Made by a program: the position numbers and the translations under genes
Source: Anaerofustis butyriciformans
Lineage (GTDB): Bacteria; Bacillota; Clostridia; Eubacteriales; Anaerofustaceae
DNA: 64,000 nt
Assembly: GCF_036289385.1 (NCBI RefSeq)
Contig: NZ_JAYFFH010000002.1
Location: 62,001 to 126,000 of the forward strand
Reading direction: 5' to 3'
Shown: positions 7,820-17,825 of the stretch, piece by piece
How the letters are laid out: every line of letters begins with the position of its first letter
How positions within the stretch are numbered: position 1 is the first letter of the stretch
The notes under the pieces: generated by a model
Seen by the model: only the letters and a program-made list of their open reading frames with translations
The model's database searches: none
What the model was told of the DNA's origin: nothing

Positions 7820-10800
7820 GTGGCAAGAAAATATGACTTGATTTCCGAACTGTATAACCGAACCTGCATTGCTGTAACGGACAACCCGGTAAACTGGCAA
7901 TCCTTTTTGAAAACTGCAAGCAGGAATTACAGGCTCAGATTCGATGAGCAGCTTCTTATTTTTGCTCAAAGACCAAGTGCAACAGCAGTTCTTGAAATAG
8001 AGCGTTGGAATGAAACTTTCGGTCGATGGGTAAACCGTGGAGCTAAAGGTATTGCAGTGTTTGAAGATGCAAACAGAAATCGTCAGAGACTTATCCATTA
8101 CTTCGATATTTCCGATACTCACGAAAGCAGATTTTCCCGACCGGTTCCGATTTGGGAAATGAAACCTCAGTATGAAGCCGATGTTATCGAAACACTGGAA
8201 AATACTTTCGGGGCAGTAAACGATACAACGAGCATTGAAAATGTTATTAAAGAGAGCATTGCCAATGGTGTTGAGGATAATATCGCAGACTATATCTCCG
8301 ACTTTATGGAATTGGGTGCCGGCAGTGACATTGAATACCTCTCTGCGGATGAAGCAAACGAGCTGTATTTAGAGCTTGTAAAAAACAGCGTGGCATATAT
8401 GGTTATGGCACGTTTAGGATTGGATGTTGACAAAGCGTTTACTCCCGATGATTTTGCCGGTATTTCTAACTTTAATTCTCAGGAAGTCCTCAATGCGGTT
8501 GGCATTGCAACAAGTGATATTGCTGAAATGGCATTGCTTCCTATCAGCAAAACAATCGTCACAATCAGTAAGGAAAATCGCACATTTGATAGACAGGTAC
8601 AAACTGAATACAATAAAGATACAAAAAACGAAAGGAGCCAAAGCGATGAACGAAATCACATACACGATGGTCGGAGATTACAACCTTCCGAACCTGAAAT
8701 TGCCGGAGCAGACGGAAGTAACTCTGGGCAGATGGTCGCAGATGAGAAGAACTTATCTGAAGGAACATCACAAAATCCTGTATTACAATCTTCTGACGAA
8801 AGGAATTCTGAACAATCACTTGGCGGAAATTCAACAGAAAGCGACCGAGCTGGAGGAGACTTTGGTGAAGCAGATGGCAGCCAAAGAAGGACTGACCGAG
8901 CAGATGAAGTCGGAAGATATGATGAAGTGGGTTCGCTTGATGAACAACATCAGGAACTCGGCACAGGAAATCGTGAAGAATCAGGTAATATTCGCTTAGA
9001 ATATTACGACAGAACGCACGAGGATAAAAGCCTGCCGTTTTTCGGCAACGATGATACTATCCGTGAGATGTTGGGAACCACACCGCATTTAACTGCTTCA
9101 AAAGAGGAAATCAAAAACTTCTATGAAGCAAACAGTGACAATGCGGCTCGTACTGAATTTATCAAAGGAATCTTCAACAACGATTTCACACAGCTCACTT
9201 TGAATGACGGCAGGCTTGTAGGCTACAAGACATTTCAAAATGTTCTCCACTTATGGGCGGGAGAATACGAAAACAGAACGGCTCAGAGCTTTTACGATTG
9301 GGGTGTCATAGCACAGCATTTTGAAGCGATGAGACTGTTGGGGGAACTGACAGACACAATGAAACCACTACCCTCTATGGATGGTCAGCTAACCCTAATA
9401 ACAGATGGAAGAACAGAGGAACAGAAAACCTCTGTTTTTTCTTTTTCTCAGGAAATCATTGACGAAGTGCTTACCCGTGGAAGTGGAATCTCAGAGGGTA
9501 AAATGCGAATTTATGAGCAGTTTGAAAAGAGCTTATCAGCAAAAGAAAATGCCGTGTTTCTTAAAAATGAGTATGGCTGGGGCGGTTCCTATCCTGTCAT
9601 TATCGGTGCAGGAATTGATGAACAACACGATGGTAAAGGTATCACGATTTCAAAAGGAATCGGAAGTGATAAACCGCACATCACTCTTTCCTGGTCTCAG
9701 GTTGAAAAGCGTATCGGTGAACTTATCCTTATGGACAGATACCTGAACCCGAAGGAAAAAGAAAACTATCCTCAGTGGCTTGAAAAGCAGGAACAGCGCA
9801 GAGCAGAGCTTGCAGAACAAAGGCAAAACCGAGACATCCTCTCTACTGCCCCGCCTATTCCCGTGGAAAAAACAGAGGACTTGGCGGTTCAGTATGAATA
9901 TCATCTTGGCGACAGCGTTTATATCGGAGCTGCACAATATGAGATTTTGTCGTTTGATGAAAACCGTGTAATGCTCTATGACTTCGATATGCCTTTATTC
10001 AACAAAGAATATTCAAGGGAAGAATTTGACCGCAAAGTGCGTGAAAATCCGATGAATGACCACTTGAAAGTCTCTGACTTACCAGCTGAAGAAAAGGATG
10101 AAATAAGTGAAACAGAAGTCATAAACGATACCAAAACCGAACAAAGTACAAACCCTGAAACTGATTATGAGGATGCCTTTTTTATTGACCGTGACAGCGA
10201 GAGTGTAACTTGGATGTATTATAATCCCGATAGCACTGCCGGTGGTCAGTATGTAACCAACGTATTGTCTTTCAGTGATATTCAACAAGCAGCACAGGAA
10301 AATAAATCGGCAGACGAATTCTTCGATTATCTTGGAAGTATCTCAAGACAGGAACTTGCAGATGTTGGTACTGAGTGGTTTGCAGATGCAGAGAGAAGGT
10401 TTAAAGACGCTCCTACCCTAACTAACTGTACACTGGAAACGATGGACAGCCTTGTAAGTGTTGCAGATACCGAGCAAAGAAAATCCATTGCAACAAGGCT
10501 TGTGGACATTGTAAAGGATACGGATTTCTATGAATATCAGGACAGCCTTGAAGTTGGTGAAACCGATGAAGAAGCAATAGAAAATATTCAATCCCATCTT
10601 TCTGATGACACTTATGTGGAAGGTATCGTTGAATATCTGGAACAGATGAAAGAAAACATCGAAGATGAACCGGTGTATCGTTCAAAAGTAGATAGACTTC
10701 TTGCGGACGTCAAAGAGTTACTTCCGAATGCTTATGTTTCCACAAATATCGGCAATGTGCCGATTGAAGATTACCGAGAAATTGTAGCAATGCAGAATGG

Positions 10801-13800
10801 TTTTGACAGTTACGATGAAATGTATCAGCAAGGCATTCGTATTGGGAATGGGTACGATAAAGAACCTGAACCGATTATCCCCTCTTGGGAGCAGAAGAAA
10901 AAGACAAAAGTGAGAAGCTTCGACCTTCATCCCGACATTCCTCTGTCTGAGAGAAATACCTTTGACTTAGTTTCAAACCCTGTTGAAACGGTCGGTAAGA
11001 AAGAGCGTTTTCGCCGAAATATTATGGCAATTCAGTTGCTCAAAAAGTGTCAGGAAGAAAACCGTTTTGCTTCGCCGGATGAACAGCTCATTCTTTCAAA
11101 GTATGTTGGATGGGGCGGCATTCCGGAAACATTTGACGACAGAAACTCTGCGTGGGCAACCGAATATCTGGAATTGTCCACGGTTCTCACACCGGAGGAA
11201 TATGCTGCGGCAAGAGAAAGCACTTTGACCGCTTTTTACACTCCTCCCGAAGTCTCGACTGCAATCTACAAGGTATTTGAGCAGATGGGCTTTAAAGAAG
11301 GAAACCTGCTTGAGCCATCCTGTGGTATCGGTAATTTTATCGGTATGATTCCGAAGTCGATGGAAAATGCCAAAATCTATGGTGTAGAACTGGATTCCAT
11401 TTCAGCCGGTATCGCACAACAGCTTTATCAGAAATCTTCTATTGCTGCACAAGGATTTGAGGAAGTCAATGTACCGGACAGCTTTTTTGATGGAGTTGTC
11501 GGCAACGTGCCTTTCGGTGACTTTAAGGTATCTGACAAAAGATATGATAAGTATAACTTTCTTATCCACGATTATTTCTTCGCAAAATCACTGGATAAAT
11601 TACGCCCCGGCGGTGTGATGGCTCTTGTGACAAGCAAAGGCACTATGGATAAGGAGAACTCTAATGTTCGCAAATATATTGCTCAGAGGGCGGAACTTCT
11701 CGGAGCAATCAGACTGCCAAACGATACGTTCAAAGGAAATGCAGGAACTGAGGTCGTATCCGATATTTTATTCCTGCAAAAGCGAGACAGACTCATAGAT
11801 ATAGAGCCTGACTGGGTTCACCTTGACACCGACGAAAACGGAATCAGAATGAACTCATATTTCGTTCAGCATCCGGAAATGATACTCGGTGAAATGAAGA
11901 TGGTGAGCGGTCGTTTCGGTCAGGAAGCAACCTGTGAGCCGTTTGAAAATGCTGACCTTACAGAACTTTTAAGTGAAGCAGTATCCAATATTCACGGAGA
12001 AATCTCAGATTATGAGGTTGCAGATGAACTGGATGAAGAAGATAATTCAATCCCGGCAGACCCAAATGTAAGAAACTTCTCCTACACCGTTTTGAACGAT
12101 AAAATCTATTTCAGAGAGAATTCCCGTATGTCCCCTGTTGAAGTCTCGGCAACTGCTGAGAACCGTATCAAGGGTATGATTGGGATAAGAGATTGCGTTC
12201 GTAACCTGATTGAACTGCAAACCGAGGACTATCCTGACAGTGAAATCAAACAGGTGCAGGAAAAACTGAACACGCTTTATGATAACTATACAAAGAAGTA
12301 TGGGCTGATTAACAGTCGTGCCAATACCTCTGCTTTTTCCGATGATAGTTCCTATGCTCTGCTCTCTGCCCTTGAGGTAATCAATGAAGATGGCGAACTG
12401 GAACGTAAGGCAGATATGTTCTTTAAAAGGACAATAAAGCCGCACAAACCGGTTACGGAAGTAGATACTGCCGATGAAGCTCTTGCAGTATCTATGGGTG
12501 AAAAAGCAAGTATTGATATGGAATATATGATGGAACTTTCGGGTAAGAGTGAAGAAGAATTGTTCTCAGACCTAAAGGGTGTTATCTTTCTTAACCCTCT
12601 CTATGAGTACGGTAATTCATACGAACCAAAGTATTTAATGGCTGACGAATACCTGTCAGGAAATGTCCGAGAAAAACTTGCGGCTGCAAAAAGGTCGGCT
12701 GCACTCTATCCGGAAGATTATACTGTCAATGTACAGGCACTTGAAAAGGTACAACCTAAAGACCTAACCGCAAGTGAGATTTCAGTAAGACTTGGTGCCA
12801 CTTGGGTTCCGACAGAAATCGTTGAACAGTTTATGTTCGACTTCCTTGATACCCCACGATACGCACAATGGAACATCAAGGTACACTTCTCACAGTTTAC
12901 CGGCGAGTGGAATATTGAGGGGAAAAGCTATGACCGTTCTAACGTAAAAGCTTACAGCACCTATGGCACTTCCCGTATCAATGCCTATAAGATATTTGAG
13001 GAAACACTGAACCTCAAAGATGTCCGTATCTTTGACTATATCGAAGATGAGGAAGGCAGAAAGAAAGCCGTTCTCAATAAAAAAGAGACGGCAATCGCAC
13101 AGGCAAAGCAGGAGCTTATTAAGCAAGGGTTTATAGACTGGATATGGGCTGACCCTACCCGCCGAGAAAAACTCACAAAGATGTATAACGAAAAATTCAA
13201 CAGCATAAGACCTCGTGAGTATGACGGCAGCCACATTACCTTCAACGGAATGAATCCTGAAATTGAACTGAGAGAACATCAGAAAAATGCGGTTGCTCAT
13301 ATTCTTTATGGTGGAAACACCTTGCTCGCTCACGCAGTTGGTGCCGGAAAAACCTTTGAAATGGTTGCCGCTGCTATGGAGTCAAAGCGACTGGGACTTT
13401 GCAATAAGTCATTGTTCGTAGTGCCGAATCATCTGACCGAGCAGTGGGCAGCTGAGTTTTTACAGCTTTATCCGGCAGCAAATATTCTTGTGGCTACTAA
13501 GCGAGATTTTGAAACAAAGAACCGTAAAAAGTTTTGCGGTCGAATTGCTACTGGCGACTATGACGCAGTAGTTATCGGGCATTCGCAATTTGAAAAAATA
13601 CCGATGTCTATCGAAAGACAGAGAGCAATTCTGGAACAGCAGTTAGAAGAATTGACGGTAGGAATAGCAGAACTCAAACGAAATCGAGGGGAAAACTTCT
13701 CAGTAAAACAGCTTGAAAAATCAAGGAAGTCTGTTAAACAGAAACTTGAAAAGTTGAACGACCAAAGCAGAAAGGATGATGTAGTTACCTTTGAGGAGCT

Positions 13801-15739
13801 TGGTGTAGACAGGCTCTTTATTGATGAAAGTCACTATTACAAGAACCTCTACCTTTACACAAAAATGCGTAACGTGGGAGGTATCGCCCAGACAGAAGCA
13901 CAGAAATCAAGTGACCTTTTTATGAAATGCAGATACCTTGATGAGATTACCGGCGGACGAGGAACCGTATTCGCAACGGGAACACCTATCTCTAACAGTA
14001 TGGTGGAACTCTATACTATCCAACGATATTTGCAGTATAACACCCTTGTAAAGAACAATTTACAACACTTTGATTCTTGGGCAAGCACCTTTGGAGAAAC
14101 CGTCACAGCAGTGGAATTAACTCCTGAAGGAACAGGATACAGAGCAAAAACCCGCTTTGCAAAGTTCTACAATCTTCCGGAACTTATGGCGATGTTTAAG
14201 GAGGTCGCTGATATTAAAACAGCAGATATGCTGAATCTTCCGGTACCGGAAGCACACTTCCATAATGTAGCGGTCAAGCCATCCGAAATGCAAAAAGAAA
14301 TGGTTGCTGCACTTGCAGAGCGAGCCGAGAAAGTCCGTGGCGGCGGTGTGGATTCAAGCGTAGATAATATGCTCAAAATCACAAATGACGGCAGAAAGCT
14401 TGCCCTTGACCAGCGTATGCTCAATGATATGCTGCCTGACTTTGAAAGCAGTAAAATCAATGCCTGCGTCGATAATATCTATCGTATATGGGATGAAACT
14501 GCTGAGAAGAAATCGGCACAGCTTGTGTTCTGCGACCTTTCTACACCAAAGAATGATGGAACATTCTCCGTGTATAACGACATCAGAAAGAAACTCATCG
14601 AGCGTGGTATCCCTGAAAGCGAAGTGAGATTTATCCACGAAGCTGATACGGATGTAAAGAAGAAAGAATTGTTCCAAAAGACCCGCAAAGGTGAAGTCAG
14701 AGTGCTGCTTGGCTCAACGCAAAAGATGGGAGCCGGCACCAATGTACAAGACAGACTGATTGCACTTCACGATGTAGATTGTCCGTGGAGACCGTCAGAC
14801 TTGGAGCAGCGTTCCGGTCGTATCATTCGTCAAGGAAACTCAAATCCGGATGTAGATATTTACCGATATGTAACGGAACAGACCTTTGACGCATACCTCT
14901 ACCAGCTCGTTGAGGGAAAGCAAAAATTTGCAAGTCAAATAATGACGAGCAAGTCTCCGGTTCGTTCCGCTGAGGACATTGATGAAACTGCCCTGTCCTA
15001 TGCAGAGATTAAAATGCTTGCTACCGGCAACCCATATATCAAAGAAAAGATGGACTTGGACATTCAGGTGCAAAAGCTGAAGCTCTTAAAATCCAATTTC
15101 CTTTCAGAAAAATACGCTTTGGAAGATAAGATAATCAAATATTATCCGCAGCGAATCATCTCTTTGGAAAACCGAATTGAAGGTTTGAAACAGGATGTAG
15201 AAACTGCGAAACAACACCCGAAACCTACGGATGACCGCTTTGTCGGTATGGAGGTTAAGGGTGTTTTTTATTCAGAAAAAGCGCAAGCCGGCAAGGCGAT
15301 TATTGATGCCTGCAAGCAGATGAACAGCCCCGACCCTATCCCGCTCGGCAAGTACCGAGGATTTGAAACGGAACTGCTTTTTAACACCACAGAACGAAAT
15401 TATGAGGTTCGATTGAAAGGTGCGACAAGCAGGAATGTTCCTCTTGGCGAGGACGCAAATGGTAACATCATCCGACTTGATAACGGTATTGAACGATATT
15501 CTGAAAGTCTTTCCCTTGCGGAGAATGACCTTGAGAATACGAAAAATCAGTTTGAAACCGCAAAGAAGGAAGTTGAAAAACCATTTATTCAAGAGGAGGA
15601 ACTCAAAACAAAACTTGCAAGATTGGACGAACTAAATATCTTGCTCAATATGGATAAAACAGAAAATGAAATTGTCGGCGGAGAACCTGATGAGGGTGAA
15701 GTACCGGAGAAACGAAAGGAGAAAACCTATGAAAGATAA
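7820..15739 (+). CDS. Giant N6-adenine methylase / SNF2 helicase fusion (LtrC-like), 2,639 residues
   Basis: Start GTG 7820 follows AAGGAGGTG. Domains in order: an ArdC-like N-terminus (NWQSFLKTASRNYRLRFDEQ, residues about 25-80); a Glu/Gly/Ser/Asp-rich linker (about 270-395) that overlaps the nested TnpV frame; a methylase domain with motif I LLEPSCGIGNFIG (from about 1164) and NVPF (1229-1232) in place of NPPY; an SF2/SNF2 helicase with Walker A AVGAGKT (1839-1845), DESH (2002-2005), ATGTPISNS (from 2052) and QRSGRIIRQ (2330-2338); and a coiled-coil C-terminus. Known ICE homologues are thought to protect or remodel incoming DNA; the precise function is unproven. It ends overlapping the next gene (ATG inside its last codons). 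Confidence 0.92.
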   Translation: MARKYDLISELYNRTCIAVTDNPVNWQSFLKTASRNYRLRFDEQLLIFAQRPSATAVLEIERWNETFGRWVNRGAKGIAVFEDANRNRQRLIHYFDISDTHESRFSRPVPIWEMKPQYEADVIETLENTFGAVNDTTSIENVIKESIANGVEDNIADYISDFMELGAGSDIEYLSADEANELYLELVKNSVAYMVMARLGLDVDKAFTPDDFAGISNFNSQEVLNAVGIATSDIAEMALLPISKTIVTISKENRTFDRQVQTEYNKDTKNERSQSDERNHIHDGRRLQPSEPEIAGADGSNSGQMVADEKNLSEGTSQNPVLQSSDERNSEQSLGGNSTESDRAGGDFGEADGSQRRTDRADEVGRYDEVGSLDEQHQELGTGNREESGNIRLEYYDRTHEDKSLPFFGNDDTIREMLGTTPHLTASKEEIKNFYEANSDNAARTEFIKGIFNNDFTQLTLNDGRLVGYKTFQNVLHLWAGEYENRTAQSFYDWGVIAQHFEAMRLLGELTDTMKPLPSMDGQLTLITDGRTEEQKTSVFSFSQEIIDEVLTRGSGISEGKMRIYEQFEKSLSAKENAVFLKNEYGWGGSYPVIIGAGIDEQHDGKGITISKGIGSDKPHITLSWSQVEKRIGELILMDRYLNPKEKENYPQWLEKQEQRRAELAEQRQNRDILSTAPPIPVEKTEDLAVQYEYHLGDSVYIGAAQYEILSFDENRVMLYDFDMPLFNKEYSREEFDRKVRENPMNDHLKVSDLPAEEKDEISETEVINDTKTEQSTNPETDYEDAFFIDRDSESVTWMYYNPDSTAGGQYVTNVLSFSDIQQAAQENKSADEFFDYLGSISRQELADVGTEWFADAERRFKDAPTLTNCTLETMDSLVSVADTEQRKSIATRLVDIVKDTDFYEYQDSLEVGETDEEAIENIQSHLSDDTYVEGIVEYLEQMKENIEDEPVYRSKVDRLLADVKELLPNAYVSTNIGNVPIEDYREIVAMQNGFDSYDEMYQQGIRIGNGYDKEPEPIIPSWEQKKKTKVRSFDLHPDIPLSERNTFDLVSNPVETVGKKERFRRNIMAIQLLKKCQEENRFASPDEQLILSKYVGWGGIPETFDDRNSAWATEYLELSTVLTPEEYAAARESTLTAFYTPPEVSTAIYKVFEQMGFKEGNLLEPSCGIGNFIGMIPKSMENAKIYGVELDSISAGIAQQLYQKSSIAAQGFEEVNVPDSFFDGVVGNVPFGDFKVSDKRYDKYNFLIHDYFFAKSLDKLRPGGVMALVTSKGTMDKENSNVRKYIAQRAELLGAIRLPNDTFKGNAGTEVVSDILFLQKRDRLIDIEPDWVHLDTDENGIRMNSYFVQHPEMILGEMKMVSGRFGQEATCEPFENADLTELLSEAVSNIHGEISDYEVADELDEEDNSIPADPNVRNFSYTVLNDKIYFRENSRMSPVEVSATAENRIKGMIGIRDCVRNLIELQTEDYPDSEIKQVQEKLNTLYDNYTKKYGLINSRANTSAFSDDSSYALLSALEVINEDGELERKADMFFKRTIKPHKPVTEVDTADEALAVSMGEKASIDMEYMMELSGKSEEELFSDLKGVIFLNPLYEYGNSYEPKYLMADEYLSGNVREKLAAAKRSAALYPEDYTVNVQALEKVQPKDLTASEISVRLGATWVPTEIVEQFMFDFLDTPRYAQWNIKVHFSQFTGEWNIEGKSYDRSNVKAYSTYGTSRINAYKIFEETLNLKDVRIFDYIEDEEGRKKAVLNKKETAIAQAKQELIKQGFIDWIWADPTRREKLTKMYNEKFNSIRPREYDGSHITFNGMNPEIELREHQKNAVAHILYGGNTLLAHAVGAGKTFEMVAAAMESKRLGLCNKSLFVVPNHLTEQWAAEFLQLYPAANILVATKRDFETKNRKKFCGRIATGDYDAVVIGHSQFEKIPMSIERQRAILEQQLEELTVGIAELKRNRGENFSVKQLEKSRKSVKQKLEKLNDQSRKDDVVTFEELGVDRLFIDESHYYKNLYLYTKMRNVGGIAQTEAQKSSDLFMKCRYLDEITGGRGTVFATGTPISNSMVELYTIQRYLQYNTLVKNNLQHFDSWASTFGETVTAVELTPEGTGYRAKTRFAKFYNLPELMAMFKEVADIKTADMLNLPVPEAHFHNVAVKPSEMQKEMVAALAERAEKVRGGGVDSSVDNMLKITNDGRKLALDQRMLNDMLPDFESSKINACVDNIYRIWDETAEKKSAQLVFCDLSTPKNDGTFSVYNDIRKKLIERGIPESEVRFIHEADTDVKKKELFQKTRKGEVRVLLGSTQKMGAGTNVQDRLIALHDVDCPWRPSDLEQRSGRIIRQGNSNPDVDIYRYVTEQTFDAYLYQLVEGKQKFASQIMTSKSPVRSAEDIDETALSYAEIKMLATGNPYIKEKMDLDIQVQKLKLLKSNFLSEKYALEDKIIKYYPQRIISLENRIEGLKQDVETAKQHPKPTDDRFVGMEVKGVFYSEKAQAGKAIIDACKQMNSPDPIPLGKYRGFETELLFNTTERNYEVRLKGATSRNVPLGEDANGNIIRLDNGIERYSESLSLAENDLENTKNQFETAKKEVEKPFIQEEELKTKLARLDELNILLNMDKTENEIVGGEPDEGEVPEKRKEKTYER
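8646..8999 (+). CDS. TnpV-like protein encoded in a second frame inside the helicase/methylase gene
   Basis: An open frame of 117 codons runs in a different phase from the giant gene. It has its own binding site AAAGGAG (8631-8637), eight bases before ATG 8646. The product begins MNEITYTMVGDYNLPNLKLP and continues with LGRWSQMRRTYLKEH, ILNNHLAEI and a MNNIRNSAQEIV helix. This matches the pattern I know for transposon-encoded TnpV proteins of Clostridia (EITY-x-x-x-GDY-x-LPNL, RRxYLKEH, LxxHLxEI). The encoded protein is small, helical and of unknown biochemical role. Both frames are open over the whole length, so the DNA is dual coding. Confidence 0.75.
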   Translation: MNEITYTMVGDYNLPNLKLPEQTEVTLGRWSQMRRTYLKEHHKILYYNLLTKGILNNHLAEIQQKATELEETLVKQMAAKEGLTEQMKSEDMMKWVRLMNNIRNSAQEIVKNQVIFA

Positions 15740-16121
15740 GATGACAAACGAAAGCAAAAAGGCAAATGGCAACTACAAAGAAGTAATTATAAACCCCTTT
15801 GACGCAATGATGATGGTTGTTGTTAGGAGATTAGATGCCGCATATATCGAACTCAAAAATGCTAAGCCCCCTGTAAAAGAAGCTGAAATTGCTTTGAGAA
15901 ATGCAAAACTCTGCTTCCTAAATGAAATGGTCAGACAGAGTATTGAGACAGTGTTCTCTCCTGAAGAAATAATCGCTTTATATGAAAATAAAGACCTTGC
16001 AGAAGGTGCTTGGACGATTTGGAATGACATCGGCTGCCCTCTCGACAGGCTGCTTATCATCATTGCAAAGCTCAGTATCAACGAGCCAAATCAGAAAACG
16101 GTTGCTGATTTTATGATGTAG
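15729..16121 (+). CDS. ICE hypothetical protein, 130 residues
   Basis: The ATG at 15729 lies inside the last codons of the helicase gene and follows AAAGGAG, so translation is coupled. The product is mainly helical (MMMVVVRRLDAAYIELKNAK, FSPEEIIALYENKDLAEGAW, GCPLDRLLIIIAKLSI) with no transmembrane segment. I do not recognise a family beyond its recurring presence between the helicase/methylase and TOPRIM genes in similar elements. Confidence 0.65.
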   Translation: MKDKMTNESKKANGNYKEVIINPFDAMMMVVVRRLDAAYIELKNAKPPVKEAEIALRNAKLCFLNEMVRQSIETVFSPEEIIALYENKDLAEGAWTIWNDIGCPLDRLLIIIAKLSINEPNQKTVADFMM

Positions 16122-16137
16122 AACGGTGGTGATAACT

Positions 16138-17091
16138 ATGCCATATATCGCACCGGAAGTCATAACCGAAGCAAAAAGAATGGACTTGCTGACTTACCTG
16201 AGAGAATACGAACCGGGTGAACTCGTAAAGTTTTCAAGCAATACTTACACCACCAGAACGCACGACAGCTTAAAGATTTCCAATGGAAAGTGGATGTGGT
16301 GGTCAAGAGGTATCGGGGGCAAATCTGCCCTCGATTATCTCATTAAAGTAAGAGGAATGGAATTTGTAGAAGCAGTTCAGACGATTATGGGAAATGGTTC
16401 AGTGAGCTTTCCTGTTTACGAAAACACAAACAGCTATGAAAACCAGCCATTGCTTTTGCCTGAAAAAAGTCCTACTGTCGATGTGGTATTTGATTATCTT
16501 TTCGGACGTGGGATTGACTTTGAAATCATCAATTACTGTTTAGACAATGAGCTGATTATTGAGTCATTACCATATCACAATGCAGTCTTTATCGGTTATG
16601 ACAAAGAAAAAGAACCCAAGTATGCCGCATATAGAGCCACTAATCAGTCGAGGATTATGGGAGACTGTACCGGTAGTAAGAAGCAGTTTTCTTTCCGCCT
16701 GACCGCAGATAACACCGGAGAGGTTCACCTCTTTGAGTGTGCGATTGACCTGCTCTCCTATGCAACTTTAATGAAACTTGAGGGCAAAGACTGGAGACGA
16801 TTTAACCTTGTTTCACTTGCGGGAGTTTACTCACCAAAGAAGAATATGGAGGAATCTAAAATACCGGTCACAATCAGAAAGCTGCTCGAAGAAGATAAAT
16901 CCATTAAGCGAATTGTTCTTCATCTGGACAATGACATTGCAGGAAGAAAAGCCACTAAAGCGTTGCAGACACTTTTGTCTGATGAGTATGAAGTCGTTGA
17001 CGATCCTCCCCAATATGGGAAAGATGTCAACGACTTTCTTTGTAAACGCTTGGGGATAAAAGAGAAAAATGAAAGGAGTTTTGAGAGATGA
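16138..17091 (+). CDS. DUF3991/TOPRIM primase-like protein, 317 residues
   Basis: The N-terminal part (LLTYLREYEPGELVKFSSNTY to SRGIGGKSALDYLIKVRG) is the DUF3991-type replacement for a primase zinc-binding domain. The C-terminal TOPRIM domain has the conserved acid in LFECAIDLLS (Glu200) and the DxD pair in HLDNDIAGRKA (Asp264, Asp266). Related ICE and plasmid proteins are thought to make primers or act in conjugative DNA processing. Start ATG 16138 was chosen because GGTGGTG precedes it. The stop overlaps the next start (ATGA). Confidence 0.85.
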   Translation: MPYIAPEVITEAKRMDLLTYLREYEPGELVKFSSNTYTTRTHDSLKISNGKWMWWSRGIGGKSALDYLIKVRGMEFVEAVQTIMGNGSVSFPVYENTNSYENQPLLLPEKSPTVDVVFDYLFGRGIDFEIINYCLDNELIIESLPYHNAVFIGYDKEKEPKYAAYRATNQSRIMGDCTGSKKQFSFRLTADNTGEVHLFECAIDLLSYATLMKLEGKDWRRFNLVSLAGVYSPKKNMEESKIPVTIRKLLEEDKSIKRIVLHLDNDIAGRKATKALQTLLSDEYEVVDDPPQYGKDVNDFLCKRLGIKEKNERSFER

Positions 17092-17693
17092 ATGTAAATG
17101 AAATCAGAGAACTTTATCCGGCAGGTACACAGATTATACTGAAAGAAATGTCGGGTGAAAGTCAAATGCCGTATGGTCTGAAAGGTACCGTAGATTTTGT
17201 TGACGATATAGGACAGATTCATATGAATTGGGAAAACGGAAGTTCCCTTGCCTTGAATGTGGAGGAAGATTCTTTTGAAAAGGTCGAGGTTCCGGAGAAA
17301 ATTTCCGTTGTTCTTGTTGAGCCGGGAAAGTATCCGAGACTTGTGGAAATCGAGGATTCACTCGAAGCTATGCAGTCTCTCGTTGAAGGCAATATCGAAG
17401 AATATATGCCTTATGAGGATGAGGTGGCAATCATCTGCAACGAAGAAGGAAAGATGAACGGTATGCCTTTGAACAGAGCAATTTACTCTGATGATAAGGA
17501 AATGCTCGACATCATTGCCGGCAAGTTTTTTATCTGCTACGCACCCTTTGAGTCGGAAAAATTCCTCAGTATGCCAAAGGAACTTGCGAGAAAGTATGAG
17601 GAAAAATTCAAATATCCGGAGAGATTTTACAAGACCTCAAACGGTATTGAAGCAAAACCTTATAAGCCTATTTCAAAAGATATGGAGAGATAG
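17088..17693 (+). CDS. DUF4314 plus DUF3846 protein, 201 residues
   Basis: The N-terminal 65 residues (YPAGTQIILKEMSGE, LKGTVDFVDDIGQIHMNWEN) match DUF4314, a small SH3-like beta module. The rest (KISVVLVEPGKYPRLVEIED, GNIEEYMPYEDEVAIICNEE, MPLNRAIY, IIAGKFFICYAP) matches DUF3846, a domain common in Gram-positive ICEs and phages. The fusion of both is usual in this family. No catalytic residues are known. It is translated from an ATGA overlap with the TOPRIM gene and ends the leading-region operon just before the candidate oriT. Confidence 0.8.
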   Translation: MNVNEIRELYPAGTQIILKEMSGESQMPYGLKGTVDFVDDIGQIHMNWENGSSLALNVEEDSFEKVEVPEKISVVLVEPGKYPRLVEIEDSLEAMQSLVEGNIEEYMPYEDEVAIICNEEGKMNGMPLNRAIYSDDKEMLDIIAGKFFICYAPFESEKFLSMPKELARKYEEKFKYPERFYKTSNGIEAKPYKPISKDMER

Positions 17694-17705
17694 GTGTAAA
17701 TCTAC

Positions 17706-17806
17706 GGGGCAACCCAGAGTGTCTGCATAATCTTAGCGAGCAGACCATTTATGGACAGGAATGTCCAAAACGGTACACTCGTTAGGGGTTGCCCCTAATA
17801 CCCCAC
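17706..17806 (+). other. Candidate origin of transfer (oriT)
   Basis: Between the DUF3846 and mobC genes lies a non-coding stretch with GGGGCAACCC (17706-17715), whose complement GGGTTGCCCC recurs at 17786-17795. The second copy sits in a perfect short hairpin, TTAGGGG (17782-17788) and CCCCTAA (17792-17798), followed by TACCCCAC with no T-run. A GC-rich inverted repeat immediately upstream of mobC and a MOBP-type relaxase, and not followed by a T-tract, is what oriT looks like in this element family. Location and structure are observed; the nic position is not determined. Confidence 0.55.
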
Positions 17807-17825
17807 TGAGAAAGGAGATAAATTT

